DNA of 64,000 nt from Pseudomonadota bacterium (GTDB lineage: Bacteria; Pseudomonadota; Alphaproteobacteria; Acetobacterales; Acetobacteraceae). This document shows positions 27,382 to 36,534 of this stretch, one piece after another (the first letter of the stretch is position 1; each line of letters begins with the position of its first letter). A program made the position numbers and the translations under genes. The notes beneath the pieces are model-generated. The model saw nothing but the letters and a program-made list of their open reading frames with translations. It was not told the origin of the DNA and ran no database searches. The stretch is from assembly GCA_021845985.1 (NCBI GenBank), contig JAJZES010000015.1, forward strand, positions 38,185 to 102,184, given 5' to 3'.

Positions 27382-28658
27382 TCCGCCGCCTCCGGGATGC
27401 GCATCGGGTTGTTGGGATGCTGCGGCCACACCAGTTTCGGCAGCGTCGCCGGCTGCGGCTGCATGGTGATGCAGTCATCAACCGGGCAGACATGGGCACA
27501 CAGATTGCAGCCGACGCATTCGGCGTCGATCACCTCATAGCGCCGGGCGCCGTCCACCCGCAGCGCCGCGATCGCCTGATGCGAGGTGTCCTCGCAGGCG
27601 ATGTGGCAGAGGCCGCATTTGATGCACAGATCCTGATCAATGCGCGCCAGCGTCTTGAAGTTGAGATTGAGGTCGCTCCAGTGGACGTAGTTGGGCACCG
27701 CCCGGCCGCGGAAATCGTCCAGCGTGCGATAGCCCTTGCTGTCCATCCAGTTGGACAATCCATCGATCATGTCATCGACGATGCGAAACCCGTGGTGCAT
27801 CGCCGCGGTGCAGACCTGGACGCTGCCGGCGCCCAGTGCGATGAACTCGGCGGCGTCGCGCCAGCTCGAGATGCCGCCGATGCCGGAGATCGGCAGGCGG
27901 CGCAGATCGGCTTCGCGGGCGATGTCGCCGACCATACGCAGCGCGATCGGCTTGACCGCCGGGCCGCAATAGCCGCCATGCGTGCCCTGCCCGTCCACCA
28001 CCGGCTCCGGCGCCATCTGATCGAGATCGACGCCGGTGATCGACTGCACGGTGTTGATCAGGCTGACCGCGTCCGCCCCGCCGGCCAGCGCGGCGCGCGC
28101 CGGGGCGAGAATGTTGGTAATATTGGGCGTCAGCTTGACGATCACCTTCATGCGGCTGTGCTGCTTGCACCACGCCGTGACCATTTCGACATATTCCGGC
28201 ACCTGGCCGACCGCGGCGCCCATGTTGCGCTCGCTCATGCCGTGCGGACAGCCGAAATTAAGCTCGATGCCGTCGCAGCCGGTGTCCTCGACCGGGGCGA
28301 GGATGGATTTCCAGGCATCTTCGGTGCAGGGCACCATCAGGCTGACGATGACGGCGCGGTCCGGCCAGTCGCGCTTGACCTGGCGGATTTCGCGCAGATT
28401 GAGGTCGAGCGGACGGTCGGTGATCAGCTCGATATTGTTGAAGCCGGCGATGCGCACGCCGTTATAGGAGACGGCGCCGTAGCGCGACGAGACGTTGACC
28501 ACCGGCGGGTCTTCGCCGAGCGTCTTCCACACCACGCCGCCCCATCCCGCCTCGAACGCGCGCACCACGTTGTACGCCTTGTCGGTCGGCGGCGCGGAGG
28601 CCAGCCAGAACGGATTCGGCGCGCGAATGCCGGCGAAGTTGGTGGTCAGATCGGCCAT
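27378..28658 (-). CDS. preA: NAD-dependent dihydropyrimidine dehydrogenase subunit PreA
   Basis: Catalytic FMN subunit reducing uracil/thymine to the 5,6-dihydro form. It has 426 residues, with a DHODH-like TIM barrel (NPFWLASAPPTDKAYNVVRA at the start, NFGCPHGMSERNMGAAVGQ near the active site) and a C-terminal ferredoxin domain with two 4Fe-4S motifs, CIKCGLCHIAC and CVGCNLCAHVCP. preT lies 17 bp upstream, and the product feeds the amidohydrolase downstream. A dihydropyrimidinase is required between them but is not encoded in this window. Confidence 0.93.
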   Translation of the reverse strand: MADLTTNFAGIRAPNPFWLASAPPTDKAYNVVRAFEAGWGGVVWKTLGEDPPVVNVSSRYGAVSYNGVRIAGFNNIELITDRPLDLNLREIRQVKRDWPDRAVIVSLMVPCTEDAWKSILAPVEDTGCDGIELNFGCPHGMSERNMGAAVGQVPEYVEMVTAWCKQHSRMKVIVKLTPNITNILAPARAALAGGADAVSLINTVQSITGVDLDQMAPEPVVDGQGTHGGYCGPAVKPIALRMVGDIAREADLRRLPISGIGGISSWRDAAEFIALGAGSVQVCTAAMHHGFRIVDDMIDGLSNWMDSKGYRTLDDFRGRAVPNYVHWSDLNLNFKTLARIDQDLCIKCGLCHIACEDTSHQAIAALRVDGARRYEVIDAECVGCNLCAHVCPVDDCITMQPQPATLPKLVWPQHPNNPMRIPEAAE

Positions 28659-28675
28659 CTCTGCACCCTCCCGGT

Positions 28676-30022
28676 TCAGCCCGTCACCGCGCGGTGGATC
28701 GCCTCGGCAGCGAGCTTGCCATCCTGCACCGCGGCGACGGTAAGATCGACCCCGGCGACGCAGTCACCGCCGGCATAGACGCCCGGCATCGAAGTGCGCC
28801 GCTCGGCATCGACGGCAATCCGCCCGTCCTCGGTCGCCAGCAGCAGCGAACCATCGGCGGCCAGCGGATCGGCCATGAACACTTGGCCGACCGCCTTCAG
28901 CACCATATCCGCCTCCAGCGCAAAACGCTCCCCGCTCGGCACGGCGCGCCCGGTCTGGTCGAGCCGGGTGCGCAGGAAGGTGACGCCGCGCACCTGCCCC
29001 GCCGCGCCGAGCAACGCCTGCGGCGCCGCCCAGTGGCGGATGCGCACGCCGTTGGTCTGCGCCCAGTCCTGCTCGTCCACGGTTGCCGACATTTCGCCGG
29101 GGCCGCGGCGATAGACGATGGTGACATCTTCGGCGCCAAGCCGGCGCGCCTGCGTGGCCGCGTCGATGGCGGTATTGCCGCCGCCGATGACGACGACGCG
29201 GCGGCCGACCGGCAGCCGCGCCTTGTCGCCGGTCTGGCGCAGTTCGGCGATGAAATCGACCGCATCGCGCACGCCGCCGAGCGTCTCGCCGGCGATGCCG
29301 AGGGCGCGCACGCCGGCCAGTCCCATGCCGAGAAACACCGCCGCGAAGCCGGCGCGCAGGTCCGGCAGCGTCAGCTCCACGCCGAGCCGCTTGCCGTAGT
29401 CGATGGTGATACCGCCGACCGACAGGATGAAGGCGACCTCACGCTGGGCGAAATCATCGGCGAGCTTATAGGCGGCGATGCCGTATTCGTTGAGGCCGCC
29501 GGGCTTCGGCCGGGCCTCGAACACGGTGACCTCGTGGCCATGCATCGCCAGCCGGTGGGCGCAGGCGAGGCCGGCCGGACCGGCGCCGACCACGGCGATA
29601 CGTTTGCCGGTGGCGGGTGCGCGGGCGAACGGGGTCGGCTCGTGCTCCATCAGCCAGTCGATCGCCCGGCGCTGCAGGGCGCCGATGCGCACCGGCCGAT
29701 CCTCCTCGGCCGTGCGCACGCAGGCCGCTTCGCAGAGAATCTCCGTCGGGCAGACGCGCGCGCAACTGCCGCCGAACACATTGGCCTCCAGGATGCGCCG
29801 CGCCGCGCCGCGCAGGTTGCCGGTGCCAATCTTGCGGATGAAGCCGGGAATGTCGATGCCGGTGGGACACGCCTCGATGCACGGCGCATCATGGCAGAAA
29901 TAGCAGCGACTGGCCTCCACCACCGCCTCGTGCGGCGACAGCGGCGGGTGCGCGTCGGCGAAATTGGCGGCGAGTTGCGCCGGCGGCAGTCGCCCGGCGG
30001 CAATGTCGGCGGTGTCGGTCAC
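28676..30022 (-). CDS. preT: NAD-dependent dihydropyrimidine dehydrogenase subunit PreT
   Basis: Flavin- and NAD-binding electron-input subunit of 448 residues. The N-terminal domain has the GltD-like cysteine pattern CYFCHDAPCIEACPTGIDIP and CARVCPTEILCEAAC for 4Fe-4S clusters. The FAD dinucleotide motif is VVGAGPAGLACAHRLA, and a second Rossmann motif VVIGGGNTAID binds NAD(P)H. It ends with GGDCVAGVDLTVAAVQDGK. It is the first gene of the pyrimidine operon. The 106 bp upstream are somewhat AT-richer and should carry the promoter, though I do not see a clear consensus. Confidence 0.92.
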   Translation of the reverse strand: MTDTADIAAGRLPPAQLAANFADAHPPLSPHEAVVEASRCYFCHDAPCIEACPTGIDIPGFIRKIGTGNLRGAARRILEANVFGGSCARVCPTEILCEAACVRTAEEDRPVRIGALQRRAIDWLMEHEPTPFARAPATGKRIAVVGAGPAGLACAHRLAMHGHEVTVFEARPKPGGLNEYGIAAYKLADDFAQREVAFILSVGGITIDYGKRLGVELTLPDLRAGFAAVFLGMGLAGVRALGIAGETLGGVRDAVDFIAELRQTGDKARLPVGRRVVVIGGGNTAIDAATQARRLGAEDVTIVYRRGPGEMSATVDEQDWAQTNGVRIRHWAAPQALLGAAGQVRGVTFLRTRLDQTGRAVPSGERFALEADMVLKAVGQVFMADPLAADGSLLLATEDGRIAVDAERRTSMPGVYAGGDCVAGVDLTVAAVQDGKLAAEAIHRAVTG

Positions 30023-30128
30023 GATGCGTCGCCTCCGCTGAAAACCGCGAGGCGCTAAGCTAACGGCATGCCACGGCGCGCCGTCAATGCGAAATCTTGA
30101 CCATACGGTCAGATTTTTCCGGCCCTGG

Positions 30129-30515
30129 CTAATTCTGCACGGTCATCGTCGTGCTGCTGCTCAGGGTCTGCGACACCAGGATGTGCAGCCCGACAACCGG
30201 GCTCCAGTCATAGGTGGCGCTGACGGTGACGGTGTTGCCACTGGCGTAGCTCGGGTTGAAGCTGACGCTGACGCTGCAGGCGGCGCAGTTGCCGAGCAGC
30301 GGCGTGACCGCGGCGGTGAAGGTGTCGGTGATGGTGGCGGCGGACGCCGAAGCGCTGTTGACGATGGCGTAGCGCACCGCCGCATCGACGCCGTAATCGA
30401 GCGCGTGCTGGTCGCTGACCATGCGGCCGAACTCGACAATGCCGAAGATCAGCGTCAGCACGATTGGCGCGACGAGGCCGAACTCCAGTGCGGTGCTGCC
30501 ACGCCGGTCGTTCAT
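30129..30515 (-). CDS. TadE-like minor pilin
   Basis: 128-residue protein with the TadE layout: short charged N-terminus (MNDRRGSTALEFGLV), one hydrophobic helix (APIVLTLIFGIVEFGRM) and a soluble Ser/Thr/Val-rich domain with two cysteines. TadE pseudopilins are processed and assembled with Flp/Tad pili. The ATG at 30515 overlaps the stop of the next TadE-like gene. The three-gene group has no tadABC or rcp genes in the window, so it may serve a pilus system encoded elsewhere. Confidence 0.75.
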   Translation of the reverse strand: MNDRRGSTALEFGLVAPIVLTLIFGIVEFGRMVSDQHALDYGVDAAVRYAIVNSASASAATITDTFTAAVTPLLGNCAACSVSVSFNPSYASGNTVTVSATYDWSPVVGLHILVSQTLSSSTTMTVQN

Positions 30516-30976
30516 AACACGCGACCGACCGCGGTCGTGGAAATCTGATAGTTGCGGGCGAAGAACGGAACCGGCATCGGCAGGGCGACGTTGGCCGCCA
30601 CGGTGACGCTGACGAACTCGGTCAGCGTGTAGCCGGAGCTGCAGGTCGTGCTGCAGGACACCCCGCTCGCCGCGCCGCGCGACCAGCTCTGAGCGGCGGA
30701 AAGGCAATAGCACGCGGCCGAGGTATTGACCGTCGGCGCCGGGCTGCCGAAGGCGCCGACGGCGGCGGTGAGCATGCCGCCGGTGTTGGCCCCGTTGCCC
30801 CAGGCATAGAGCAGCGCCGCATGTTCGGCCCGGCTGACGCGCATCCACGCCACCAGGATCAGTCCGCCATCGGCAAGTCCGCCGCAGATCGGCACCAGCA
30901 GCAGCATCGTCACCAGCGCCGCCTCCAGGCTGGCGACGCCGGCCCTGTCGCGCAGCAGTCGGGCCAGCCGGTTCAT
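30512..30976 (-). CDS. TadE-like minor pilin, second copy
   Basis: 154 residues, with N-terminal GVASLEAALVTMLLLVPICGG giving the Glu-containing TadE/prepilin-like helix, followed by a Ser/Ala/Gly-rich domain with several cysteines (CYCLSAAQS, SCSTTCSSGY). Its stop overlaps the start of the next gene and its start overlaps the TadG-like stop, so the three are translationally coupled. It is not a duplicate at sequence level. Confidence 0.72.
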   Translation of the reverse strand: MNRLARLLRDRAGVASLEAALVTMLLLVPICGGLADGGLILVAWMRVSRAEHAALLYAWGNGANTGGMLTAAVGAFGSPAPTVNTSAACYCLSAAQSWSRGAASGVSCSTTCSSGYTLTEFVSVTVAANVALPMPVPFFARNYQISTTAVGRVL

Positions 30977-32271
30977 TGCGTCAGCACCGCGACGGCACCG
31001 CCGCCAGGCGGGGAGGCGCTGCCGGCCGAGATCGACGATCCGCCAAATACATGGATCTTCTCGGCCGTGACACTCAAACTGCCGCCTGAGGCGGTGGTGA
31101 ACTTGGTGCCGTTGCTGAGATCAAGCTCCCCGCAGGGCGCGTAAAACGCGCCGCTCATCTGCAGCGTCGAGCCGCCGTTGAAGTAGTTGAGCGGGTTGAC
31201 CAAGGTCGAGGGGCTGCAGCCGCCGGCGGGCGGCACCTGCCAGATGGCGATGCCGGCGGTCGGCCCGGAGGTCGGCGCGGTCAGCGCATAGGTGCCGGAG
31301 TAGTTGGTCCATTGGAACCCGCCGACATTGGGATAGGCGCTGTTGTAGGTGAGCACGAAACTGACCCCGCTGTCGAATACGACGGTGGCGTCGTTGAAGG
31401 TCAGATTGCCGCCGACGACGTAATAGATGCCGGCGGCAAAATGGTCGGACGATCCGTTGCCGCCGATCGTCGTGTTGCCACAGAACACGTTCTGTGTCGC
31501 CGAGAACTGGTACGGCGTGCTTTTATAGCTGGTGAAGTTTGCATTGACGTAGCTGCAGGCACCCGGGGTCGGCGGCGTCATCCCGGCCAGCGCATCGGTT
31601 TGCGGCGCCGCATCGGAATTCGGCGGATAGGGCGACAGATTGTTGCTGCCGCTGTTGGACTGCGTCACCGTGCCGACGGCGCCGACGCTGGTGCCGTGCA
31701 TTTCGCCACTGTTCAGATAGATCGCCGGATTAGCACTGGAATTGGAAAAAATGCCGCAATTGGAGGCGATCAGTCCCTGGCCGTTGCTGTCGTTGTCAAC
31801 CTGCACCGCCGGGCTGAGCGTGCTCGTCGTGGTGAAGATGCAGGATTTCGGGATCGACCCGGCGGTGGCGCGCGCCTGCAAGGTCGGCACGACGGCGGCC
31901 AGCACCGGGGCGAAGAAACCATCCGCCTTGCTGGCCACCGTGACACTCACCGCCGTCGTCGTCGCGCTGACGGTGATCGGCGTCACCAGCGTACCGATCA
32001 GACGCAGGCCGGTCGCATCCGTCACCGCCTGGAGTGCCGCCGCTTGCAGGCTGCTCTGACTGGGGCTGCTGCCGAGCAGCCGCGACACGCCCAGCGCCGC
32101 GGCGTCGGCGGCGAGCTGCAGCCGCGACTGCTCCAGATACCAAACACCGCCATCGACCGCGAGCGCCGCCATGCCCAACAGCACCGGCAGACTCGCGGCA
32201 AACATCAGCGCGACGGCGCCGCGCCGATCGTGAAACAGTGCCGTATGGCAACTCGGTCGGACCAAGCGCAT
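30973..32271 (-). CDS. TadG-like putative Flp pilus-assembly protein
   Basis: 432 residues from the ATG at 32271. The N-terminal part DRRGAVALMFAASLPVLLG, then DGGVWYLEQSRLQLAADAAAL, is the typical TadG signature (one membrane helix then an amphipathic helix). The long remainder is Ser/Thr/Asn/Gly-rich and looks extracytoplasmic. No von Willebrand domain was evident, so it is a short, vWA-less type. An upstream in-frame extension to 32415 lacks the family pattern. It is the first gene of the tad-like trio; a weak promoter candidate lies at 32304-32332. Confidence 0.75.
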   Translation of the reverse strand: MRLVRPSCHTALFHDRRGAVALMFAASLPVLLGMAALAVDGGVWYLEQSRLQLAADAAALGVSRLLGSSPSQSSLQAAALQAVTDATGLRLIGTLVTPITVSATTTAVSVTVASKADGFFAPVLAAVVPTLQARATAGSIPKSCIFTTTSTLSPAVQVDNDSNGQGLIASNCGIFSNSSANPAIYLNSGEMHGTSVGAVGTVTQSNSGSNNLSPYPPNSDAAPQTDALAGMTPPTPGACSYVNANFTSYKSTPYQFSATQNVFCGNTTIGGNGSSDHFAAGIYYVVGGNLTFNDATVVFDSGVSFVLTYNSAYPNVGGFQWTNYSGTYALTAPTSGPTAGIAIWQVPPAGGCSPSTLVNPLNYFNGGSTLQMSGAFYAPCGELDLSNGTKFTTASGGSLSVTAEKIHVFGGSSISAGSASPPGGGAVAVLTQ

Positions 32272-32303
32272 CGCCCCCGCGCGCAATCCAATTATCTGCA
32301 CGC

Positions 32304-32332
32304 GGCATAGCAGAGAAAGAATTGATTTGCAA
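32304..32332 (-). promoter_or_regulatory. Weak sigma-70-like promoter candidate for the tad-like genes
   Basis: On the minus strand TTGCAA (32332-32327) and TATGCC (32309-32304) are 17 bp apart in an unusually AT-rich stretch, about 33 bp before the chosen TadG-like ATG. The match to consensus is only partial. The surrounding 281-bp gap 32272-32552 also holds the perfect palindrome GTGCATATGCAC at 32393-32404, and no gene. Confidence 0.3.
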
Positions 32333-32552
32333 CGTTGCTGAGCAGTCCGAGAGCCATTAAAGGCCGCTGTGGCGTTTCTCAAACTAACGCAAGTGCATAT
32401 GCACGAGATCTGCAAACAATACCAAGTCGTATCTCAATACGGGCGGCTCACCATCGATCCGTTTGCCGGCAAGCTGAAACGCGCCGCGAACCCGCCGGCA
32501 CGGCTCCGGCGCATGCAACAATTGTCGCGCGGCCGGTGCCGTGACACACGGC

Positions 32553-33374
32553 TCAACTCGGCGGCAACACCATCCAGGCGGCGGGGCGCGGGTGCAGCGT
32601 GGCCCCGGCGCAGGCCAGCACTTGGTCCAGCGCGTCGAGCCGCAGCAGCGCCAGCCCCGCCGTGCTGTGCGCCGAGCGCATCACCCCGGCCTCGCTGCCG
32701 TCGCTGCGCCGCACCGGCGTTCCCGGTGCGGGCGTCGGCCCCTCGACCGCGACCGGCACCAGCCGGCGTTTGACCAGCCCGCGATATTTCGTCCGCGCCG
32801 TCAGCTCCTGGCCCATGTAGCAACCCTTGGTCCAGGAGACGCCGTGCAGTTCGTCGAAGCCGGCCTCCAGCAGCACGGTCTTTTCCGTCTCAAGATCGCG
32901 TGAGCCGTCGGGCAGGCCGAGGCCGAGGCGGTGCGCGTCCCAGGCATCGGCATCGGCCGTGGTCGGCAGCGGCTGCGGCGCCAGGATGCGCAGCCCCGCC
33001 TGCGGCAGCCGCGGATCGGCGGCGACGATCGCCTCGGCCGGCAGCGCCGGCGTCCCGTCCCACGCCACATGAACCGACAGCGCCGCCGACAGGTCTTCCA
33101 CGCCGACCCGCGCGCGCAACCGGTAGCGCATCAGCCGCTGCACCAGCATCGGCACCTGCGCCCGCTCACAGTCCAGCAGCAGGCGCTCGCCGTCGCTGAG
33201 GATCATGAAATCGGCCAGCCACTTGCCCTGCGGCGTCAGCAGCGCCGCCCAGACGGCGGCGCCCGGCGCCGCCAGCGCAACATCGTTGGACACCAGACCC
33301 TGCAGGAAGCCGACCCGATCTTCCCCCGCGACGGCGACGACGCCGCGCGCGGGCAATTGCGCTAGTTTGCTCAT
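32553..33374 (-). CDS. ygfZ: Folate-binding protein YgfZ/GcvT-like
   Basis: 273-residue GCV_T-fold protein involved in maintenance of iron-sulfur enzymes in a folate-dependent way. The diagnostic motif KGCYMGQELTARTKYRG is present, with the N-terminal GEDRVGFLQGLVSNDV and LLTPQGKWLADF of the fold. The ATG at 33374 was chosen; an open frame extending to 34799 runs antisense to asnB and is a shadow. It is divergent from asnB by 69 bp. Confidence 0.92.
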   Translation of the reverse strand: MSKLAQLPARGVVAVAGEDRVGFLQGLVSNDVALAAPGAAVWAALLTPQGKWLADFMILSDGERLLLDCERAQVPMLVQRLMRYRLRARVGVEDLSAALSVHVAWDGTPALPAEAIVAADPRLPQAGLRILAPQPLPTTADADAWDAHRLGLGLPDGSRDLETEKTVLLEAGFDELHGVSWTKGCYMGQELTARTKYRGLVKRRLVPVAVEGPTPAPGTPVRRSDGSEAGVMRSAHSTAGLALLRLDALDQVLACAGATLHPRPAAWMVLPPS

Positions 33375-33443
33375 GCGGTGGAATTGGTCGCAGCCACGAC
33401 CGGCCGCAAGACAGCGCCGCGCGGCGATGCTACAGGACGTCCG

Positions 33444-35207
33444 ATGTGTGGAATCGCTGGCCTGATCGCCGCCCCCGACGCCGCCGCGCCGGACTCCGCG
33501 ACGCTCGCCGCCCTGGAGCGGGCGCTGGCGCATCGTGGCCCCGATGGCTCGGGCCACACCGTCGTCGGCCGCGTCGGGCTGGTCCACAACCGCCTCGCCA
33601 TCATCGACCTCGCCACCGGCGACCAGCCGCTGTTCGCCGGCTCGGCGGCGCTGGTCGGCAATGGAGAGATCTATAATTACCGGGAATTGCGCACCACCCT
33701 GCCCGGCGTGCAGTTCGCCACCGAAAGCGACAACGAGCTGCCGCTGCATCTGTGGCTGCGCGACGGGCCGGGCTTCACCCGGACGCTGCGCGGCATGTAT
33801 GCGCTGGCGATCCACGAGCGCGCCGGGCGCACGGTGACGCTGGCGCGCGACCCGTTCGGCATCAAGCCGCTCTATATCGCGCAGACCAAAGCCGGCCTCG
33901 CCTTCGCCTCGGAGGCACAGGCGCTGCTCGCCGCCGGCATCGTGCCGCGGGCGCTGCGCCCGGCGGCGCGCGATGAGCTGCTGCAGCTGCAGTTCACCAC
34001 CGGCGCCGAAACCATCTTCCCCGGCATCCGCCGCCTGCTGCCGGGCGAAACGCTGGTCTGCGCCGAGGGCCATGTGCTGGAGCATCACCGGCTGGCGGCG
34101 CTGCCGGAGGGCGGGCCGGAGGAGATCGGCGAGGACGCCGCCCTGGCGCGGCTCGATCGGGCGCTGACTGAGAGCGTCGATCTGCATCAGCGCAGCGACG
34201 TGCCGTACGGCATGTTCCTCTCCGGCGGCATCGACAGTGCGGTGCTGCTGACGCTGATGGCGCGGCTCAATGCGGCGCCGGTGCGCGCCTATACCGCCGG
34301 CTTCGACGTGCCCGGCGCCGCCGACGAGCGCGCCGCCGCCGCCGCCGTCGCCGCCGCGCTCGGCGCCCGCCACGAAACGCTGGAGGTGACGCAGGCGATG
34401 GTGTGGCGGCATCTGCCCGAGATCGTCGCGGCGATGGACGACCCGGCGGCGGATTACGCCATCATCCCGACCTGGTTCCTCGCCCGCCGGGCGCGCCAGG
34501 AGGTCAAGGTGGTGCTGTCCGGCGAGGGCGGCGACGAGATGTTTGCCGGCTATGGCCGCTACCGCAGCGCGGCGCGGCCCTGGTGGCGCGGCGGGCGGGT
34601 GATGCGCGGGCGCGGCACCTTCGACCGGCTCGATGTGCTGCGCAGCCGTCCGATCGCCTGGCGCGACGGCATCGCCGCGGCCGAGGCGCAGGCCGCGGTC
34701 GGCGGACGCACCCGGCTGGCGGCGGCGCAGGCCACCGACATCGCCGACTGGCTGCCGCACGATCTGCTGCTCAAGCTCGACCGCTGCCTGATGGCGCATG
34801 CGGTGGAGGGGCGTACACCGTTCCTTGACCGCGGCGTCGCCGCCGCCGCCTTCCGCCTGCCGGACGCGCTGAAAGTGCGCGGCGGGATGGGCAAATGGCT
34901 GCTACGCCAATGGCTCGCGCGCAATTGCCCGGCCGCCCGGCCGTTTGCCCGCAAGCAGGGCTTTACCGTGCCGATCGGCGCCTGGATCGCCGGCGCCGGC
35001 GACCGGCTCGGCCCGCTGGTCGCGGCCCAGCCGGGCATTGCCGAGATCGCCGAGCCGGCGCGCGTCGTCGCCCTGTTCCGCAACGCCGCGGGGCGGCGCG
35101 CCGAGGTCGCGGCGTGGCATCTGCTGTTCTTCGCCCTCTGGCACCGCACCCATATTCTCGGGCAGGCGCCGATCGGCGACGTGTTCGCGACGCTTGCGGC
35201 GAGGTGA
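33444..35207 (+). CDS. asnB: Asparagine synthase (glutamine-hydrolysing)
   Basis: 587-residue class II amidotransferase. After Met removal Cys1 of CGIAGLIA is the glutaminase nucleophile; the N-terminal domain has HRGPDGSG and GNGEIYNYRELR. The synthetase half carries the PP-loop SGGIDSAVLL near residue 260 and GEGGDEMFAGYGRYR. The start at 33444 is fixed by this N-terminal cysteine. It may act in asparagine supply or in amidation for surface polysaccharides, as many alphaproteobacterial homologues are annotated. pyrC begins one base after its stop, so the two are probably co-transcribed. Confidence 0.9.
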   Translation: MCGIAGLIAAPDAAAPDSATLAALERALAHRGPDGSGHTVVGRVGLVHNRLAIIDLATGDQPLFAGSAALVGNGEIYNYRELRTTLPGVQFATESDNELPLHLWLRDGPGFTRTLRGMYALAIHERAGRTVTLARDPFGIKPLYIAQTKAGLAFASEAQALLAAGIVPRALRPAARDELLQLQFTTGAETIFPGIRRLLPGETLVCAEGHVLEHHRLAALPEGGPEEIGEDAALARLDRALTESVDLHQRSDVPYGMFLSGGIDSAVLLTLMARLNAAPVRAYTAGFDVPGAADERAAAAAVAAALGARHETLEVTQAMVWRHLPEIVAAMDDPAADYAIIPTWFLARRARQEVKVVLSGEGGDEMFAGYGRYRSAARPWWRGGRVMRGRGTFDRLDVLRSRPIAWRDGIAAAEAQAAVGGRTRLAAAQATDIADWLPHDLLLKLDRCLMAHAVEGRTPFLDRGVAAAAFRLPDALKVRGGMGKWLLRQWLARNCPAARPFARKQGFTVPIGAWIAGAGDRLGPLVAAQPGIAEIAEPARVVALFRNAAGRRAEVAAWHLLFFALWHRTHILGQAPIGDVFATLAAR

Positions 35208-35208
35208 C

Positions 35209-36534
35209 ATGAGCGACCAGCATTTCGACCTGATCCTGCGCGGCGGCATCTGCGTCCTGCCGTGGGGCGAGGCGGCGGCCGATGTCGGGGTGCGCCACGG
35301 CCGCATCGCCGCGATCGGCCTGCCCGCCACGGCGACGGCCGAGCGCGTGCTGGCGGCGCGCGGGCTGCATGTGCTGCCCGGCGTGATCGACCCGCATGTG
35401 CATCTGCGCGACCCCGGCGACGCCGCCGTCGAGAGCATCCCGACCGGCACCCGCGCCGCCGTGCTGGGCGGCGTCACCACCGTCTTCGACATGCCCAACA
35501 CCACCCCCGCCATCATCGACGCCGAGCGGCTGGCCTGGAAGCAGGACTATGTGGAGCGCGTCGCGTGGTGCGACATGGGCCTCTATGTCGGCGCCACCAA
35601 GAGCAACGTGCCCGAGCTTGCCGCGCTGGAACGCGGGCGCGGCGTCTGCGGCATCAAGGTGTTCGCCGGCAGCTCGACCGGCGACCTGCTGGTCGAGGAC
35701 GACGCCAGCCTGGAGCGGGTGATGCGCAGCGGGCGGCGGCGGATTTCCTATCACAGCGAGGACGAATACCGCCTGCAGGCGCGACGCGGCGATTTCCACG
35801 CCGGCATGCCGTATGCGGCGCACATGGACTGGCGCGACGAGGAATGCGCCTTCCTCGGCACCCGCCGGCTGCTGGCGCTGGCCCAGGCCAGCGGCAGGCC
35901 GGCGCATCTGCTGCACGTCTCGACGGCGGAGGAGCTTGCCTATGTCGCCGACTGGCGCGACCTCGTCAGCGTCGAACTGCTGGTCAACCATCTGACGCAG
36001 ATGGCGCCGGATGCCTATGACCGGCTCGGCGGCTTCGCGGTGATGAACCCGCCGATCCGCGGCGCGCGGCATATGGCGGCGGCCTGGGCGGCGGTGCGCG
36101 ACGGCAGCGTCGATACCATCGGCTCCGACCACGCGCCGCATCCCCGCGCCGCCAAGCTGAAACCGTGGCCCGACTGCCCGGCCGGGCTGACCGGGGTGCA
36201 GACGCTGCTGCCGGTGATGCTGGACCACGTCAACGCCGGACGCCTGCCGCTCGGGCGGATGGTCGATCTGATGTGCGCCGGCCCGGCGCGGGTCTATGGC
36301 GTGGTCGGCAAGGGGCGGCTCGCGGTCGGCTGGGACGCCGATTTTTCGCTGGTGGACCTCAGGCGCCAGCGGGTCATCGAGGAAAGCTGGATCGCCTCGC
36401 CCTGCGGCTGGACGCAGTTCGCCGGAATGCGGGTGACCGGCTGGCCGGCGGCAACCATCGTGCGCGGCCATGTGGTGATGCAGGACGACACCGTGCTCGG
36501 CACGCCGCAGGGGCGGCTGGCGCGCTTTCGCTAG
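35209..36534 (+). CDS. pyrC: Dihydroorotase
   Basis: Amidohydrolase of 441 residues closing N-carbamoyl-aspartate to dihydroorotate in pyrimidine synthesis. Metal ligands appear in DPHVHLRDPG (His63, His65), with a lysine in GIKVFAGSSTGDLL, later His in NHLTQ, and the catalytic Asp in TIGSDHAPHPRAAK near 305. The closing sequence VVMQDDTVLG is typical of the family. A hydantoinase/dihydropyrimidinase was considered because preTA lacks one, but the HLRDPG and SDHAPHP motifs favour dihydroorotase. Its TAG stop lies inside the CTAGTG at the left end of a palindromic element. Confidence 0.85.
   Translation: MSDQHFDLILRGGICVLPWGEAAADVGVRHGRIAAIGLPATATAERVLAARGLHVLPGVIDPHVHLRDPGDAAVESIPTGTRAAVLGGVTTVFDMPNTTPAIIDAERLAWKQDYVERVAWCDMGLYVGATKSNVPELAALERGRGVCGIKVFAGSSTGDLLVEDDASLERVMRSGRRRISYHSEDEYRLQARRGDFHAGMPYAAHMDWRDEECAFLGTRRLLALAQASGRPAHLLHVSTAEELAYVADWRDLVSVELLVNHLTQMAPDAYDRLGGFAVMNPPIRGARHMAAAWAAVRDGSVDTIGSDHAPHPRAAKLKPWPDCPAGLTGVQTLLPVMLDHVNAGRLPLGRMVDLMCAGPARVYGVVGKGRLAVGWDADFSLVDLRRQRVIEESWIASPCGWTQFAGMRVTGWPAATIVRGHVVMQDDTVLGTPQGRLARFR

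Noticed and set aside
32553..34799. Long minus-strand frame joining ygfZ to sequence under asnB
   Set aside because: YgfZ starts at 33374; the rest is an antisense shadow of asnB.
35209..36534. Dihydropyrimidinase filling the gap in the pyrimidine operon
   Set aside because: HLRDPG and SDHAPHP motifs and the position after asnB favour dihydroorotase.
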